Source: Dyadobacter sp. 3J3
Lineage (GTDB): Bacteria; Bacteroidota; Bacteroidia; Cytophagales; Spirosomataceae
DNA: 64,000 nt
NCBI RefSeq assembly: GCF_009801115.1
Contig: NZ_VTOL01000001.1
Location: 837,119-901,118 of the forward strand
Direction: 5' to 3'
The notes beneath the pieces were generated by a model, which did not search any database, was not told the DNA's origin, and saw only the letters and a program-made list of their open reading frames with translations. Both the position numbers and the translations under genes were made by a program. Below, in pieces: positions 63,733 through 64,000 of this stretch; the first letter of the stretch is position 1; the number at the start of each line of letters is the position of its first letter.

Positions 63733-64000
63733 ATGGAAAAAGTCAATCTTGCGGGCACTTCAAAATTTATTGAAATGGCCTTAATTAATCCTAATGCCGC
63801 CGGGATAGATATAGGCGACACGATCCATGCAGTAGCAGTTCCACCGGGCCGGGACATGGAAAGTGTGCGTACCTTCGGTGCCTTCACTTGTGATCTGATG
63901 GAAATTGTTTTGTGGTTAAAAAAATGCTCTATCGAAACAGTAGCGATGGAAAGTACAGGTGTATATTGGAAAAACCTGTTCAACATGCTGGTTCAAAATG
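63733..64000 (+). CDS. IS110-family transposase, N-terminal part (runs off the window)
   Basis: 89 residues are visible from ATG 63733, with no stop before the window ends. AAGIDIGDTIHAVAVPPGRD is the first acidic motif of the DEDD catalytic domain, and ETVAMESTGVYWKN the second, both hallmarks of IS110. Whether the gene is intact is unknown. Confidence 0.88.
   Translation, partial: MEKVNLAGTSKFIEMALINPNAAGIDIGDTIHAVAVPPGRDMESVRTFGAFTCDLMEIVLWLKKCSIETVAMESTGVYWKNLFNMLVQN

Noticed and set aside
1..64000. tRNA or rRNA genes
   Set aside because: None recognised by eye on either strand; a covariance-model search would be needed to exclude a tRNA in the intergenic gaps.

Overview
The window looks like a stretch of chromosome from a Bacteroidota species, probably of the order Cytophagales (Dyadobacter-like). 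The reasons are the TAnnTTTG-type promoter motifs, the general lack of Shine-Dalgarno sequences, CzcA fused to a TolC-type channel, isolated CBM48 and DUF-type proteins typical of the phylum, and secreted TIM-barrel and PLP enzymes with twin-arginine signals. The genus is an inference from gene content; no rRNA or tRNA gene was seen.

Layout. 1-6.3 kb: the end of a DUF4136 protein, an outer-membrane barrel, a large anchored protein of unknown function, then pheA and parE on the minus strand. 6.4-24.2 kb: a long co-directional surface polysaccharide locus. It holds an SLBB export protein, a Wzz-like protein, a Wzm/Wzt ABC exporter, a DegT aminotransferase, a WbqC protein, a PglD-like acyltransferase, at least four glycosyltransferases plus a DUF5672 protein, a Wzy-like polymerase and an acyltransferase. 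Several genes overlap by 1-20 bases. 24.3-30.3 kb: thioredoxin, a pentapeptide-repeat protein, nagA, a B12-type radical SAM enzyme and a purple acid phosphatase.

30.4-31.9 kb: the most unusual part. A single-domain Y1 (HUH) transposase is followed within 25 bases by about 1 kb of tandem repeats. They fall into two inverted arrays, one of 74-bp units and one of exactly 98-bp units. Both are built around the same double-hairpin core with a conserved 14-nt linker. This is the layout expected of a REP-associated tyrosine transposase (RAYT) with its own REP elements.

32-42 kb: DUF1569 and DUF3891 proteins; a second glycan cluster (GT2, NodS-like methyltransferase, PIG-L deacetylase, clan-A glycosidase-like protein, GT1); and a beta-propeller/amidohydrolase fusion. 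42.5-44.7 kb: three response-regulator-like genes in a row without a kinase, the middle one a degenerate receiver. 44.8-51.5 kb: a divalent metal efflux operon (Cys-rich secreted protein, CzcA-TolC fusion, adaptor lipoprotein, NicO-like membrane protein). 51.5-52.3 kb: a HigBA-like toxin-antitoxin pair behind a 28-bp perfect palindrome. 52.3-60.7 kb: GH30 glycosidase, a YgiC/YgiB-like pair, a HEPN protein with a small overlapping partner, a PLP enzyme, an M23 peptidase, an aldo/keto reductase and a CBM48 protein followed by a heptamer tandem repeat. 60.8-64 kb: a DDE transposase, a secreted sugar isomerase-like protein and the start of an IS110 transposase, so this end is a mobile-element-rich zone.

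How the parts fit: most of the window serves the cell envelope, through polysaccharide synthesis and export, glycan turnover and metal efflux. Defence-like and mobile modules sit at the operon boundaries.
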